DNA of 64,000 nucleotides from Gemmatimonadaceae bacterium. GTDB lineage: Bacteria > Gemmatimonadota > Gemmatimonadetes > Gemmatimonadales > Gemmatimonadaceae. This document shows, in pieces, positions 41,393 to 49,962 of this stretch. Numbering within the stretch: position 1 is the stretch's first letter; every line of letters starts with the position of its first letter. The stretch lies in the NCBI GenBank assembly GCA_020846935.1, contig JADLCY010000011.1, positions 124,001-188,000 on the forward strand, in the 5' to 3' direction. The position numbers were made by a program, and so were the translations under genes. The notes under the pieces were generated by a model. It was not told where the DNA came from and ran no database searches. It saw nothing but the letters and a program-made list of their open reading frames with translations.

Positions 41393-42154
41393 GTGCGACT
41401 GACGACGATCGGAACGGGCACCGCGGCCCCACATCCGCTCAGGGTGCAGAGCAGCGCGCTCATCGAGGCGGGCGCGGTGCGGCTGCTCGTGGACTGCGGC
41501 AGCGGGTCACTCTGGCGCATGGCGCAGCTTGGGCTCGACTGGGCGTCAGTCACGCATGTGGCCATCACGCACTTTCACCCGGACCACACGCTGGACCTCG
41601 TCAGCCTGCTCATGGCCTGGCGATACGGCATGTTGCCGCCGCGAGACGCACCGATCACGCTCGTTGGACCGGTGGGCCTCGATGCGCTCGTGGACCGCCT
41701 CGCCGCCGCCACATTCCCCGCGCTGCGCACCAACGTCCCGGGGATGCGGATCATCGAGGTGGGGCCGCACGAACCGTTTTCGTTAGGCGATGACGTCGTG
41801 CTCGAAGCCTGCGCGGTGCCCCACACGCCGGAAAGCGTGGCGTTTGGCCTCACCCACCGCGGCCGCCGGCTGGTCTGCTCGGGCGACACGGGCATGGACA
41901 CGGCGTTCGCTGAGTGGGCCAGCGACGCCTCGCTGCTGCTGCTCGAGTGTTCGCTGCCCAGCGCCATGGCGGTGGCATCCCATCTCACCCCCGAGCAGTG
42001 CGGCGCGATGGCGGCGATCGCCAGTCCCGGGCGGCTCGTGCTCACGCACCTGTACCCGCCGGTGGAGCGCGCGGACATCCGAGCGATCGTCGGCGAGCGC
42101 TTCGGCGGACCCATCGACGTTGCCAACGACGGCAGCGTGTTCCTCGTCACATGA
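41393..42154 (+). CDS. Metallo-beta-lactamase-fold hydrolase (RNase Z-like)
   Basis: 253 residues from GTG 41393. Motif 2 is HFHPDH, with an upstream LLVDCGSGSLWRM; later ligands are in VPHTPESVAFGL (His), CSGDTGMDT (Asp) and LTHLYPP (His). The layout is that of the RNase Z/ElaC-type MBL subgroup, but the long exosite arm of true RNase Z is missing, so tRNA 3' processing is not assured. It sits between smc and lolA. The GTTAGG motif provides its only TTA codon. Confidence 0.82.
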   Translation: MRLTTIGTGTAAPHPLRVQSSALIEAGAVRLLVDCGSGSLWRMAQLGLDWASVTHVAITHFHPDHTLDLVSLLMAWRYGMLPPRDAPITLVGPVGLDALVDRLAAATFPALRTNVPGMRIIEVGPHEPFSLGDDVVLEACAVPHTPESVAFGLTHRGRRLVCSGDTGMDTAFAEWASDASLLLLECSLPSAMAVASHLTPEQCGAMAAIASPGRLVLTHLYPPVERADIRAIVGERFGGPIDVANDGSVFLVT

Positions 42155-42207
42155 CCGGAACGTGCCACGCGCGCCCGGGGTACGTTTCCCTCGTGACCAC
42201 TCCTCCC

Positions 42208-42864
42208 ATGCGACGTCTCGCGGCCTTGGCGAGCTTCATCCTCCCCTTCGCGCTCGGCGCCCAGGCAAGCCCCGCCGACCAGGCCATCGATCGGGCCGTT
42301 GCGGCGTACGCGACGGTCCGAACCGCGAAGGCCACGTTCGAGCAGAGCATCACGAACGCCCTCACCGGTTCCACCATCCCGTCGAAGGGTGCATTCGAGC
42401 AGGCCCGCCCCGATCGATTTGCCTTCCGTTTCACCGATCCAAAGGGAGATGTGATCCTCTCGGACGGCAAGTTCGTATGGCTGTACCTGCCGAGTTCGAC
42501 GCCGGGCCAGGTGATCCGGGCACCGCTGACGGCCGACATCGAAGGATCGATTGACCTCATCGGCGCGTTCTTCTCCAACCCGCGCGCGAAGTACACGATC
42601 TCCGACGCCGGTGAGGCGACGATCAACGGCCGCGTGACGCGAGCGGTGAACCTGGTACCCAGGGGCGACGCCGGGTTCGCGCGCGCGCGCGTCTGGATCG
42701 ATGACGAGGGCTTGCTCCGTCAGTTCGAGGCCCAGGAACACAACGGCGTCTCGCGACGCGTGCGCATCATGACCTACGAACCAAATGCCACGGTGTCTGC
42801 GTCGGCGTTCCGCTTCACGCCACCAAAGGGCGTGAAGGTGGTCGACGGGTCTACCCTGCGGTAG
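42208..42864 (+). CDS. lolA: Outer-membrane lipoprotein carrier LolA
   Basis: 218 residues with a signal peptide (LAALASFILPFALGAQAS). LolA-fold text: VRTAKATFEQSI, SKGAFEQARPDRFAFRF, SDGKFVWLYLPSS, IDDEGLLRQFEAQEHNG. Shuttles lipoproteins through the periplasm. The start is uncertain: ATG 42208, GTG 42193 and ATG 42151 (an ATGA overlap with the MBL gene) are all in frame. ATG 42208 gives the best-shaped signal peptide, but none has a strong ribosome-binding site. Converges on ctpA with only 6 bp between stops. Confidence 0.88.
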   Translation: MRRLAALASFILPFALGAQASPADQAIDRAVAAYATVRTAKATFEQSITNALTGSTIPSKGAFEQARPDRFAFRFTDPKGDVILSDGKFVWLYLPSSTPGQVIRAPLTADIEGSIDLIGAFFSNPRAKYTISDAGEATINGRVTRAVNLVPRGDAGFARARVWIDDEGLLRQFEAQEHNGVSRRVRIMTYEPNATVSASAFRFTPPKGVKVVDGSTLR

Positions 42865-42870
42865 TTCGCC

Positions 42871-44442
42871 TCAGTTGCGCGTCGAGGCGACCGTGCCCGC
42901 GAACACGTCGGCGGGCCGGCGTACACCGCCCAGCAGGGTCGCTGCGCGCTGGATCACGCCATCCTCGTTGATTGCGCGCCGCGCCTCCACCCCCGCGCCG
43001 AACTCGATCCGCGCAATCTCGCGACCGATGAGGATCGACACGATGCCCGACGCGCGATCGTAGGTCGCACGATCCAGGGTGAAGCCGCGGCTCGTCACGA
43101 AGCGCCAGGCCGCATCGCGCATGGCCTGCGTCACCACGAAGTCCGGCGAGGAGACCGGACGTGTGCCCCGCAGCGACGCGGCGTAGGCGGTGAGCGCGTC
43201 GCGGAAGTCCGTCACCCGCTCCCCAAGCGCCTGCTGCAGCTCGAGCTCACCGGGCGCACGGGACGTGTCGCCCGCGATCACGTCCGGGGTGATGCCGCCA
43301 CCGCCGAACACTGTCCGGCCGCCGTCCGTTCGGAACTCGTCACTGGCGGCGACCGCGCGCGGGTCGGGCTCGACGGCTCGACCACGATCGATGGACCGCC
43401 CCGACGGACTGTACCAGCGCGCTGTGGTGAGCTTGAGCCCTCCCACCGCGGTCTGGAACACCGCCTGCGCACTGCCCTTCCCGTAGGTCGTTCGGCCGAG
43501 GAGCAGCGCGCGGTCGTGGTCCTGCAACGCGCCGGCGACGAGTTCTGCCGCACTCGCCGAAGCCTCATCGACCAGCACCACCACGGGAAGCGTGGGCCAC
43601 CGCTGCACCGCTGTATCGCTGTAGGCCATCGTCGTCTGCGGCGTGCGACCCTTGAGCCGCACGATGAGCTGCCGCGGTTCGAGGAACAGGTCGGCCACGG
43701 CCACGCCCTGCGTCACGAGGCCACCCGGATTCCCGCGCAAGTCCAGCACCAGCTTCTGCATGCCGGCGCCCCGCAGCGAATCGACCGCGCGCGTGAGTTC
43801 GCGCTCGGTGGAATCCGAAAAGATCTTGAGGTCAATGTACCCAACGCCCCCCGGCAGAAGCGCCGTGCGTCGCACCGCCTGACGATGCACCTCGCCGCGC
43901 ACCAGCATCATGCTCCAGGGGCGGGGTTCACCCGGTCGATCAACCATCAGTCGCACTCTGGTGCCGACCGCCCCACGCAGCGCGTTCCGGGTTTCGTCGT
44001 CCGTCCAGCCCTTGGTCACGCGCCCGTCGATTTCGATGAGCCGATCACCGGGCAGCAGGCCGGCACGCTCGGCGGGCCCACCGGGGAGCGGGGCAATCAC
44101 CGTCGGAACGCCATCGCGCGAATCCACGCGCACGCCGGAGCCGGTGTACAGCCCCGTCGTCGACTCGGTAAGCCGCTTCAGTCGATCCGGCGGCAGGTAG
44201 ACGGTGTTGGGGTCACCCAGCTCCTGCAGCATACCCGTCATCGCCTTCTCGAACAGCTGCCCGGTGGGGATCGAGTCCACGTAGTACCGCTGGATGTGCG
44301 TCAGCACGTGGTCGAACAGCCGCTCACGCTGCATTTTCGGCGTAGGCCTCGAGAACCCGTGCCCGAGCAGCCACCCCCCGCTGACGAGGGCGCCACCCAG
44401 CACGGCGAGGGCGATGAATCCGCGGGTTCGCGACGAGGTCAT
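42871..44442 (-). CDS. ctpA: S41 carboxyl-terminal processing protease with PDZ domain
   Basis: 523 residues. N-terminal membrane anchor (IALAVLGGALVSGGWLL), PDZ domain (about 100-180, GGPAERAGLLPGDRLIEIDG) and peptidase S41 core. By alignment of spacing the catalytic Ser is 297 (DEASASAAE) and Lys 322 (TYGKGSAQ), 25 residues apart as in the family. An additional C-terminal helical domain (about 410-520) extends past the core. Degrades or trims periplasmic proteins by C-terminal recognition. Last gene of the rpmE-prfA-prmC-ylbF-tmk-ctpA run, ATGA-coupled to tmk. Confidence 0.93.
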   Translation of the reverse strand: MTSSRTRGFIALAVLGGALVSGGWLLGHGFSRPTPKMQRERLFDHVLTHIQRYYVDSIPTGQLFEKAMTGMLQELGDPNTVYLPPDRLKRLTESTTGLYTGSGVRVDSRDGVPTVIAPLPGGPAERAGLLPGDRLIEIDGRVTKGWTDDETRNALRGAVGTRVRLMVDRPGEPRPWSMMLVRGEVHRQAVRRTALLPGGVGYIDLKIFSDSTERELTRAVDSLRGAGMQKLVLDLRGNPGGLVTQGVAVADLFLEPRQLIVRLKGRTPQTTMAYSDTAVQRWPTLPVVVLVDEASASAAELVAGALQDHDRALLLGRTTYGKGSAQAVFQTAVGGLKLTTARWYSPSGRSIDRGRAVEPDPRAVAASDEFRTDGGRTVFGGGGITPDVIAGDTSRAPGELELQQALGERVTDFRDALTAYAASLRGTRPVSSPDFVVTQAMRDAAWRFVTSRGFTLDRATYDRASGIVSILIGREIARIEFGAGVEARRAINEDGVIQRAATLLGGVRRPADVFAGTVASTRN

Positions 44443-45116
44443 GTGCCTGTGTGAGACCCGCGAACCCCGCCGAACGTTTCAGGGCGCGCCAAGGCGAGCT
44501 GATCCCAGATCCGTGCTTCGACCTGCGACGCCGAGCCCGTGGCGTCGACCAGGACGATCGGGCCGCACTCCGGGTGCTCCCGCTGCCACGCCCCAGTCGC
44601 GAACTCCCGAAACGCAAGCGCCACGCGCTGGTGAAATTCGGCGCCGGAGCGCTCCACGCGGTCCGGGGCGCTGCGCGCGGCCGCACGCGAGACCCCATCC
44701 CCCGGGGGGAGGTCGAGCAGGATCGTGACGTCGGGAGCGAGTCCCGCCGTGGCAAGCTGGTTGGCCATCCGCACCGCCTCCGCATCGAGGCCGCGTCCCG
44801 CGATCTGGTACGCGTACGTCGACAGGAAGAATCGGTCGGTCAGGACCACCTTGCCAGCCTCCAGGGCCGGACGGACCAGGTCGTCCACCAGCTGCGCGCG
44901 CGACGCCATGAACAACAGCGCCTCGGCGCGAGGCGCTACCTGGAGCGGCGCATCGAGCAAGAGGCGCCGGACTTCATCGCCCAGCGGCGTTCCGCCGGGC
45001 TCGCGCACGACTTCCACGGCGAGTCCGCCTGCTCGGGCGCGGTCGGCCAGCCGCTTGAGTTGCGTCGTCTTGCCGACGCCCTCGGCACCTTCGAGCACGA
45101 CGAGCACGCCGCGCAT
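44439..45116 (-). CDS. tmk: Thymidylate kinase
   Basis: 225 residues. Phosphorylates dTMP to dTDP. P-loop GAEGVGKTTQ, DR motif VVLTDRFFLSTYAYQ, and TILLDLPPGDG. The start ATG yields LVVLEGAEGVGK as in the family. The final 20 or so residues extend past the usual end. Seven bp separate it from ylbF upstream; it overlaps ctpA by 4 nt. Confidence 0.95.
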   Translation of the reverse strand: MRGVLVVLEGAEGVGKTTQLKRLADRARAGGLAVEVVREPGGTPLGDEVRRLLLDAPLQVAPRAEALLFMASRAQLVDDLVRPALEAGKVVLTDRFFLSTYAYQIAGRGLDAEAVRMANQLATAGLAPDVTILLDLPPGDGVSRAAARSAPDRVERSGAEFHQRVALAFREFATGAWQREHPECGPIVLVDATGSASQVEARIWDQLALARPETFGGVRGSHTGT

Positions 45117-45123
45117 CGAAAGC

Positions 45124-45477
45124 TCAGGACAGCGTGATGATCGGGCTCGCCGCGCCGGTCTTGATGCCTTCGGCGATCCATTGGTTTACCTGCATCATCA
45201 CCTTGTCGAAGTTCTCCTGAGCCACGATCGCCTGCTGATACGCCGGCGCCACCTGAACGCGGCTGAGGAGTCCATCGAGTTCCTGCTCCATCTCGGGTGT
45301 GGGGTCTTCGCCGGCCTGCAGCATGCGCTGCGCCTCGCGGCGGAGCGTCTCCATGCGCTGCAGGCTCGCCACCGCCTCGCGGTCCTGGCCGAGCCCGTCG
45401 TTGGCGCGCTTGAGCGCCTTGTACTCGTCGCTCTGTCCGATCAGGCGACCCAGTTCCCTGGCTTTCTGGTCGATCAT
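45124..45477 (-). CDS. YlbF/YmcA family protein
   Basis: 117 residues, all helical. Begins MIDQKARELGRLIGQSDEY; then SLQRMETLRREAQRML, ELDGLLSRVQVAPAYQQAIV and FDKVMMQVNQWIAEGI. In Bacillus YlbF, YmcA and YaaT form the Y-complex that adjusts RNase Y mRNA processing. No RNase Y or YaaT gene is visible here, so the role is unclear. Sits between prmC (69-bp gap) and tmk. Confidence 0.85.
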   Translation of the reverse strand: MIDQKARELGRLIGQSDEYKALKRANDGLGQDREAVASLQRMETLRREAQRMLQAGEDPTPEMEQELDGLLSRVQVAPAYQQAIVAQENFDKVMMQVNQWIAEGIKTGAASPIITLS

Positions 45478-45546
45478 CGTCCCGTGGAATGGCTGGGGAA
45501 ATGCGCCCTGCCGAGCCGGCCGGCGCGTGGTGGTGGTGGGTAGAGC

Positions 45547-46464
45547 CTAATCGCCCCCGCGCCGCGTCGCCAAGACAAACCGGTCGCGCCCGCTGAAGTC
45601 CCGATGCACCGCCACCTGCTCAAAGCCGCCAGAAGACTCCATGAGTGCCGCGACGGCGTGCGCGCGCGTGGCATCCACCTCGAGGGCCAGCAGGCCGCGG
45701 GGCTGGAGGGCGTCCGGCGCGGCAGCAACTATCTCACGCGTCACAGCGAGTCCCTCACCCGAGCAGCAGAGGGCCTGCGTGGGCTCCCAGTTCCGCACGT
45801 TGGCGGGCAGCGCAGGCAGTTCGGTGTAGGCGATGTACGGTGGGTTGGACACGAGCACATCCACCCGGGTCCCTCGCAGCGGGGCAAGCGCGCTTCCCGC
45901 GCGCCACTCCACCGGCGCGCGCAGCGACGCCTTCACGAGCCGATGGTTCTCCCGCGCAACGCCGAGCGCGTCGAGGGACAGATCGGTAGCGATGATCCGC
46001 TCGAAACGTCCCTCAGCGGCCAGGGCGAGTGCGATCGCACCGGACCCGGTGCCCACGTCGGCCGCGATGCCTCCGCGGCGCGCCTGGGTCGACGCGAGGA
46101 CGAGCTCAACGAGTTGCTCAGTCTCGGGTCGAGGGATCAACACGCGCTCGTCGACGCGGAGTGAGAGAAACCGAAAGGCCGCCCGCCTCACGGCGTATTG
46201 CATCGGCGCACCGCGCGTCCGTCGCCGCGCTGCCTCGCGGATCGCGGAGGCCTCGTCAGGCAGCGGGTGCTCGTTGGCGTGGAGCGCGGGCCAGAAGCGA
46301 GGCTTGTCGAGCACGGCCGCCACGAGGTCCCGTGCTTCGGTGCCGGCCTGGGGGATCCCCGCCGCAGCAAACATCCGCGCGAGGCCACGGACCAGTTCTC
46401 CGAAGGTCGGCTCGGCCCCATGCTGGGCCGACGATGGTGCGTTGCGCTCGGCGAGGCCGCTCAT
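45547..46464 (-). CDS. prmC: Peptide chain release factor N5-glutamine methyltransferase
   Basis: 305 residues. Methylates the Gln of the GGQ motif of release factors. N-terminal helical domain (about 20-95), SAM-binding [13 protein letters not shown], catalytic SNPPYIAY and a C-terminal beta-hairpin region. Start ATG overlaps the stop of prfA (ATGA), its substrate gene. Confidence 0.95.
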   Translation of the reverse strand: MSGLAERNAPSSAQHGAEPTFGELVRGLARMFAAAGIPQAGTEARDLVAAVLDKPRFWPALHANEHPLPDEASAIREAARRRTRGAPMQYAVRRAAFRFLSLRVDERVLIPRPETEQLVELVLASTQARRGGIAADVGTGSGAIALALAAEGRFERIIATDLSLDALGVARENHRLVKASLRAPVEWRAGSALAPLRGTRVDVLVSNPPYIAYTELPALPANVRNWEPTQALCCSGEGLAVTREIVAAAPDALQPRGLLALEVDATRAHAVAALMESSGGFEQVAVHRDFSGRDRFVLATRRGGD

Positions 46465-47543
46465 GCGTTCGAGTCGCCGCTGAGCTTCTCTTCCAGCTCG
46501 GCGAGCCTCAGGGCCTCGATCAGTCGGCCGATGTCACCCTCCATCACGGTGGGGAGATCATGGAGCGTGACGTTGATGCGGTGGTCGGTGACGCGACTCT
46601 GCGGGTAATTGTAGGTGCGGATCTTGGCCGAACGATCGCCGGTGCTCACCGCGGACTTCCGGAGGCGCGAGCGCTCCATCTGCTGTTCCTGGATCCTGAG
46701 GTCGAGCAGTCGGGCACGGAGCACTTCCATGGCCTTTGCCTTGTTCTGGATCTGGGAGCGTTGGTCCTGCTGCGTGACGACGGTGCCGGTGGGGAGGTGC
46801 GTGATCCGGACGGCGGAGTCGGTGGTGTTGACGCCCTGTCCCCCGGGTCCCGACGCCCGGTAGACGTCGATGCGCAGATCCTTGTCGAGGATTTCGACGT
46901 CGATCTCCTCGGCTTCCGGCAGCACGGCAACGGTCGCGGCCGACGTGTGGATGCGTCCCTGCGCTTCGGTGACGGGCACGCGCTGCACGCGGTGCACGCC
47001 GGCTTCCCATCGCATCTCGCCGAAGGCGCCGTCGCCGAGCACCTTGAAGATGACTTCCTTGTAGCCGCCTAACGTGGCGTCGGAGAGCGACATGACCTCG
47101 ATGCGCCATCCGCCGTGGCGTTCGATGTACCGCGTGTACATGCGATACAGGTCGGCGGCAAACAGGGCGGCTTCGTCTCCCCCGGTGCCGGCACGGATCT
47201 CGACGATGGCCGGTCGGTCATCGAGCGGATCGTGGGGCACGATGAGGGGCCGCACGTCGACTTCGATGCGGGCGATTTCCTCGCCGAGGCGCGTGACCTC
47301 GGCCCGCGCCTCGGCGGCGAGGTCGGGGTCATCGATGGTCAGGAGTTCGCGGGCCTGCCCGAGTTCGTCTTCGGCCCTGGCCAGGCGGGTGGCCATCTGG
47401 ACGACCGCCTGCAGGCGCTGGTGCTCGCGACCTAACGAGGCGAGGCGCCGCGCGTCACGCGCGGTCCCGGGATCGGCGAGTTCGTCTTCGACCTGGCGGG
47501 CGCGCGTGACGGCGTCCGCCAGGCGATCCCGGATCAGGCTCAG
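46461..47543 (-). CDS. prfA: Peptide chain release factor 1, likely CTG start
   Basis: 360 residues, normal RF1 length. Recognises UAA/UAG and triggers peptide release. GGQ at 234-236 ([13 protein letters not shown]), stop-codon tripeptide PVT at 190-192, Zn-free core, and [20 protein letters not shown]. The frame has no ATG, GTG or TTG between 47705 and the conserved domain; ATG 47705 would lie almost wholly inside rpmE and add 54 unrelated residues. CTG 47543 sits in a CTGA overlap with the rpmE stop, preceded by GGGAAG about 6 nt upstream. It gives (M)[13 protein letters not shown], the expected start. Two of the rare TTA codons lie in this gene, both in GTTAGG. Confidence 0.92.
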   Translation of the reverse strand: MSLIRDRLADAVTRARQVEDELADPGTARDARRLASLGREHQRLQAVVQMATRLARAEDELGQARELLTIDDPDLAAEARAEVTRLGEEIARIEVDVRPLIVPHDPLDDRPAIVEIRAGTGGDEAALFAADLYRMYTRYIERHGGWRIEVMSLSDATLGGYKEVIFKVLGDGAFGEMRWEAGVHRVQRVPVTEAQGRIHTSAATVAVLPEAEEIDVEILDKDLRIDVYRASGPGGQGVNTTDSAVRITHLPTGTVVTQQDQRSQIQNKAKAMEVLRARLLDLRIQEQQMERSRLRKSAVSTGDRSAKIRTYNYPQSRVTDHRINVTLHDLPTVMEGDIGRLIEALRLAELEEKLSGDSNA

Positions 47544-47749
47544 CTGGTCTTCCCGCTGGCGTACTTCTGACGGAAGCGCTCGACGCGACCCGCCGTGTCC
47601 ACCAGCTTCTGCTTGCCGGTGAAGAACGGATGGCAGTTGGAGCAGATGTCGAGGTGCAGCTCCGATACGGTTGAACGAGTCTGCCAGCTGTTGCCGCACG
47701 CGCAACGCACCGTGCAGGTGGCGTACTCGGGATGGATGTCGGTCTTCAC
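47540..47749 (-). CDS. rpmE: 50S ribosomal protein L31, zinc form
   Basis: 69 residues. [20 protein letters not shown] then [14 protein letters not shown]: Cys16, 18, 36 and 39 (with Cys12 near) make the zinc-binding type A L31. Binds at the subunit interface. First gene of the minus-strand run. Its TGA stop is shared with the CTG of prfA. Confidence 0.97.
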   Translation of the reverse strand: MKTDIHPEYATCTVRCACGNSWQTRSTVSELHLDICSNCHPFFTGKQKLVDTAGRVERFRQKYASGKTS

Positions 47750-48200
47750 GGGTCCCTCAGGGTGTTCTTGGCGAATCGAGAAAGCTATGGGGCTCAGCCG
47801 GCAAGATCAAGGCAGGCAAAGGGATAGAGCCGGTCGCCGCCCTGTGGGCAGCTCGGACTGAACGGCCGTGTACAGGAGGCCGCCGATGCCGGTGAGCGTG
47901 CCCCGACGAAACGATGCCCAGGGCATGCCCGGCTGGGAGCCTCTCTGCCAATCACCAGCGAACGTGATCCGGCTTACAGAGTCCCCGTGAGAATCCGGTA
48001 TGTTGCCGCCGTCGCGTGTCCAAGCTGCGACGCGCCGGGACGCCTGACCCTGAACGCGTTCAGGATGTCTGCCCCGGGCGTGACCCCACATATCCTGTCG
48101 CGTCCATCCTCAGTACGGTTGGCCACGCGGCCGCCACGCCTTGCCTCTATACTCCGACGTCACGATGTCCTCCACCCTGCTCGAAAGGCCCGTCCGCGCC
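47750..48200. other. 451-bp divergent intergenic region rpmE/crp-like
   Basis: No convincing gene. Small frames here (for example a 94-codon minus-strand frame at 47807-48091) have no family features. TATACT at 48148-48153 is a near-consensus -10 for the crp-like gene; a -35 at 16-18 bp is not evident. The rpmE side shows no recognisable zinc-regulator site. Confidence 0.55.
48148..48153 (+). promoter_or_regulatory. Putative -10 box of the crp-like gene
   Basis: TATACT (5/6 to consensus). Transcription would begin near 48160. This makes ATG 48201 a better start for the regulator than ATG 48165, which would leave a 5-nt leader. Confidence 0.4.
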
Positions 48201-48875
48201 ATGGATAACGCCGCATTCCTGCGCTCGATCCCGCTCTTCTCCAAGCTCGATGACGCCGAACTCCAGCGCTTCGGCGAGCTCATGCGCGAGAAGAACTACC
48301 CGAAGGGCAGTGTGATCGTGTTCGAGGACGATCCGGGCGACTCGCTCTTCGTCGTGCGCGATGGTCGCGTCAAGGTCGTGCTCATCGGCGAAGACGGCCG
48401 CGAGGTGATTCTGGGGGTCCTGGGCGTTGGCGAGCACTTCGGCGAGTTGGCCCTCATCGACGATCAGCCGCGCTCCGCCCACGTCATCGCCATGGAGGAG
48501 ACCAACCTGCTCGTCCTCCGCCGGGATGACTTTCGCCGGCGCGTCGAGGCCAACCCGGCCGTGGCGTGGTCGCTCATGATGGAACTCGCGCGGCGCCTGC
48601 GCCGCGCCGACGCCAAGATTCACGGCCTTGCGCTGCTCGACGTCCCCGGCCGCATCGCGCGCCTGCTGCTCGACTTTGCCGAAGAGAGCGGGAGCGACAT
48701 GATCGAGAAACCGCTCACGCACCAGACGATCGCGCACATGATCGGCGCGAGCCGAGAGACGGTGTCGCGCACGATCCGCGACTTCCAGATCCAGGGATTG
48801 ATCAAGGTGGAGCGCCGCCGCATCTCGGTGGCCAACCGGCCGGCCCTCAAGCAGATGGCGCAAGCGCGCGTCTGA
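48201..48875 (+). CDS. Crp/Fnr-family transcriptional regulator
   Basis: 224 residues from ATG 48201 (MDNAAFLRSIPLFSKL); the frame is open to ATG 48165. An N-terminal cyclic-nucleotide-binding fold (about 15-130, SVIVFEDDPGDSLFVVRDG, GEHFGELALIDDQPRSAHV) carries the FGELAL..QPRSA phosphate-binding cassette expected for cNMP binders. A dimerisation helix and winged helix (LTHQTIAHMIGASRETVSR) follow. No Fnr-type cysteines are present. AAGG lies 14-17 nt upstream. A hairpin terminator follows, then an MBL hydrolase. Confidence 0.9.
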   Translation: MDNAAFLRSIPLFSKLDDAELQRFGELMREKNYPKGSVIVFEDDPGDSLFVVRDGRVKVVLIGEDGREVILGVLGVGEHFGELALIDDQPRSAHVIAMEETNLLVLRRDDFRRRVEANPAVAWSLMMELARRLRRADAKIHGLALLDVPGRIARLLLDFAEESGSDMIEKPLTHQTIAHMIGASRETVSRTIRDFQIQGLIKVERRRISVANRPALKQMAQARV

Positions 48876-48881
48876 CGTTGC

Positions 48882-48917
48882 GACGAGGATCCCCCGCGGC
48901 CGCGGGGGGGCCTCGTC
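48882..48917 (+). terminator. Hairpin after the crp-like gene
   Basis: GACGAGG (48882-48888) pairs with CCTCGTC (48911-48917), and CCCCCGCGG with CCGCGGGGG inside it; a 2x2 internal loop lies between. It starts 6 bp after the stop. Downstream is CGTGGTTCCCTTCC, T-containing but not a T-run. Confidence 0.6.
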
Positions 48918-48940
48918 GTGGTTCCCTTCCATTCTCGGGA

Positions 48941-49807
48941 ATGCGCGTCCGATTCTGGGGCACCCGCGGGTCGTGCCCTGCCCCTGGTCCGGAGACCGCC
49001 CGCTTCGGCGGCAACACGACGTGCCTCGAGGTTCGCTCGCAGGACGACGAGCTGATCATTCTCGACGCCGGCACCGGCATTCGCGATTTGGGCCGCGCGC
49101 TCGTCGGCGCCGCTGACGGCACGCCGATCCGCGGTGACCTCTTCTTCAGCCATGCCCACTGGGATCACATCCAGGGGCTGCCGTTCTTCACGCCGGCCTT
49201 CCAGTCGGGCAATCACTTCCGACTGTGGGGATCCCCGGTGATGGAGAGCAGCCTGGAGGTGGTGCTGCGCCAGCAGATGAGTCCCGTCGTGTTCCCCGTG
49301 GCTTTCGACCAGCTCCTGGCGCGCATGGAGTTTGCCCAGGTGGCGCAGCATCGACACTCCGGCTCGGGCTACAACGTCCAAACCATCAACGTGCGGCATC
49401 CGGGTGGTGCGCTCGGCTTCCGCCTGTCCGACGCCGCCGAGGCGACGCGGTCGATGGTGTTCATCCCGGACAATGAACTCGACCGGGACGGTGACCGGGC
49501 GGAAGACGCCTCCACACGCGACGCCCTGGTGGAGTTCGCCCGCGGCGCCACGGTCCTGATCCACGACGCGATGTATACGGGGTCCGAATACATGGACCAT
49601 CGGGGCTGGGGCCATTCGTCGTATCGTGATGCGATCGACTTTGCGATTGCCGCGGAAGTCGAGACGCTGGTGCTCTTCCATCACGAACCCGATCGCAGCG
49701 ACACGGCGCTGGAGGAGATGCTGGCGCTCTGCCACCAGATGGTGCGCGAGCGACAGGGCCGCGTGAGAGTGCTGGCGGCGGCGGAGGGGATGCAGCTGGA
49801 CGTCTAG
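48941..49807 (+). CDS. Metallo-beta-lactamase-fold hydrolase, PDE/PhnP-like
   Basis: 288 residues from ATG 48941. MRVRFWGTRGSCPAPGPET, TARFGGNTTCLEV and DAGTGIRDLG precede the metal motif HAHWDHIQGLPFF. Later ligands are in VFIPDNE (Asp), LIHDAMYT (His/Asp) and LFHHEPD (His). This layout matches bacterial MBL proteins related to cyclic-nucleotide phosphodiesterases and PhnP. Being next to a Crp-like regulator, it could hydrolyse a cyclic nucleotide; that is inference. Convergent with hyuB across 155 bp that shows only small hairpins. Confidence 0.82.
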   Translation: MRVRFWGTRGSCPAPGPETARFGGNTTCLEVRSQDDELIILDAGTGIRDLGRALVGAADGTPIRGDLFFSHAHWDHIQGLPFFTPAFQSGNHFRLWGSPVMESSLEVVLRQQMSPVVFPVAFDQLLARMEFAQVAQHRHSGSGYNVQTINVRHPGGALGFRLSDAAEATRSMVFIPDNELDRDGDRAEDASTRDALVEFARGATVLIHDAMYTGSEYMDHRGWGHSSYRDAIDFAIAAEVETLVLFHHEPDRSDTALEEMLALCHQMVRERQGRVRVLAAAEGMQLDV

Positions 49808-49962
49808 GGACGCATGGGCGGATGGCCATGCGGTGGATGAAGCCCGGCGGTGGACCGGGTGGCATGCGGCGGATCACCCCGATACCGGTTCACGTCGCGC
49901 ACGTGAAGGTCGCGCCTTTGCCAGTGGGCACGCGGGATTCCGGATGAGGGACGGGCGGCGCC

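Noticed and set aside
47807-48091. 94-codon minus-strand frame in the rpmE/crp gap
   Set aside because: No ribosome-binding site, no recognisable fold, atypical codon use; treated as intergenic.
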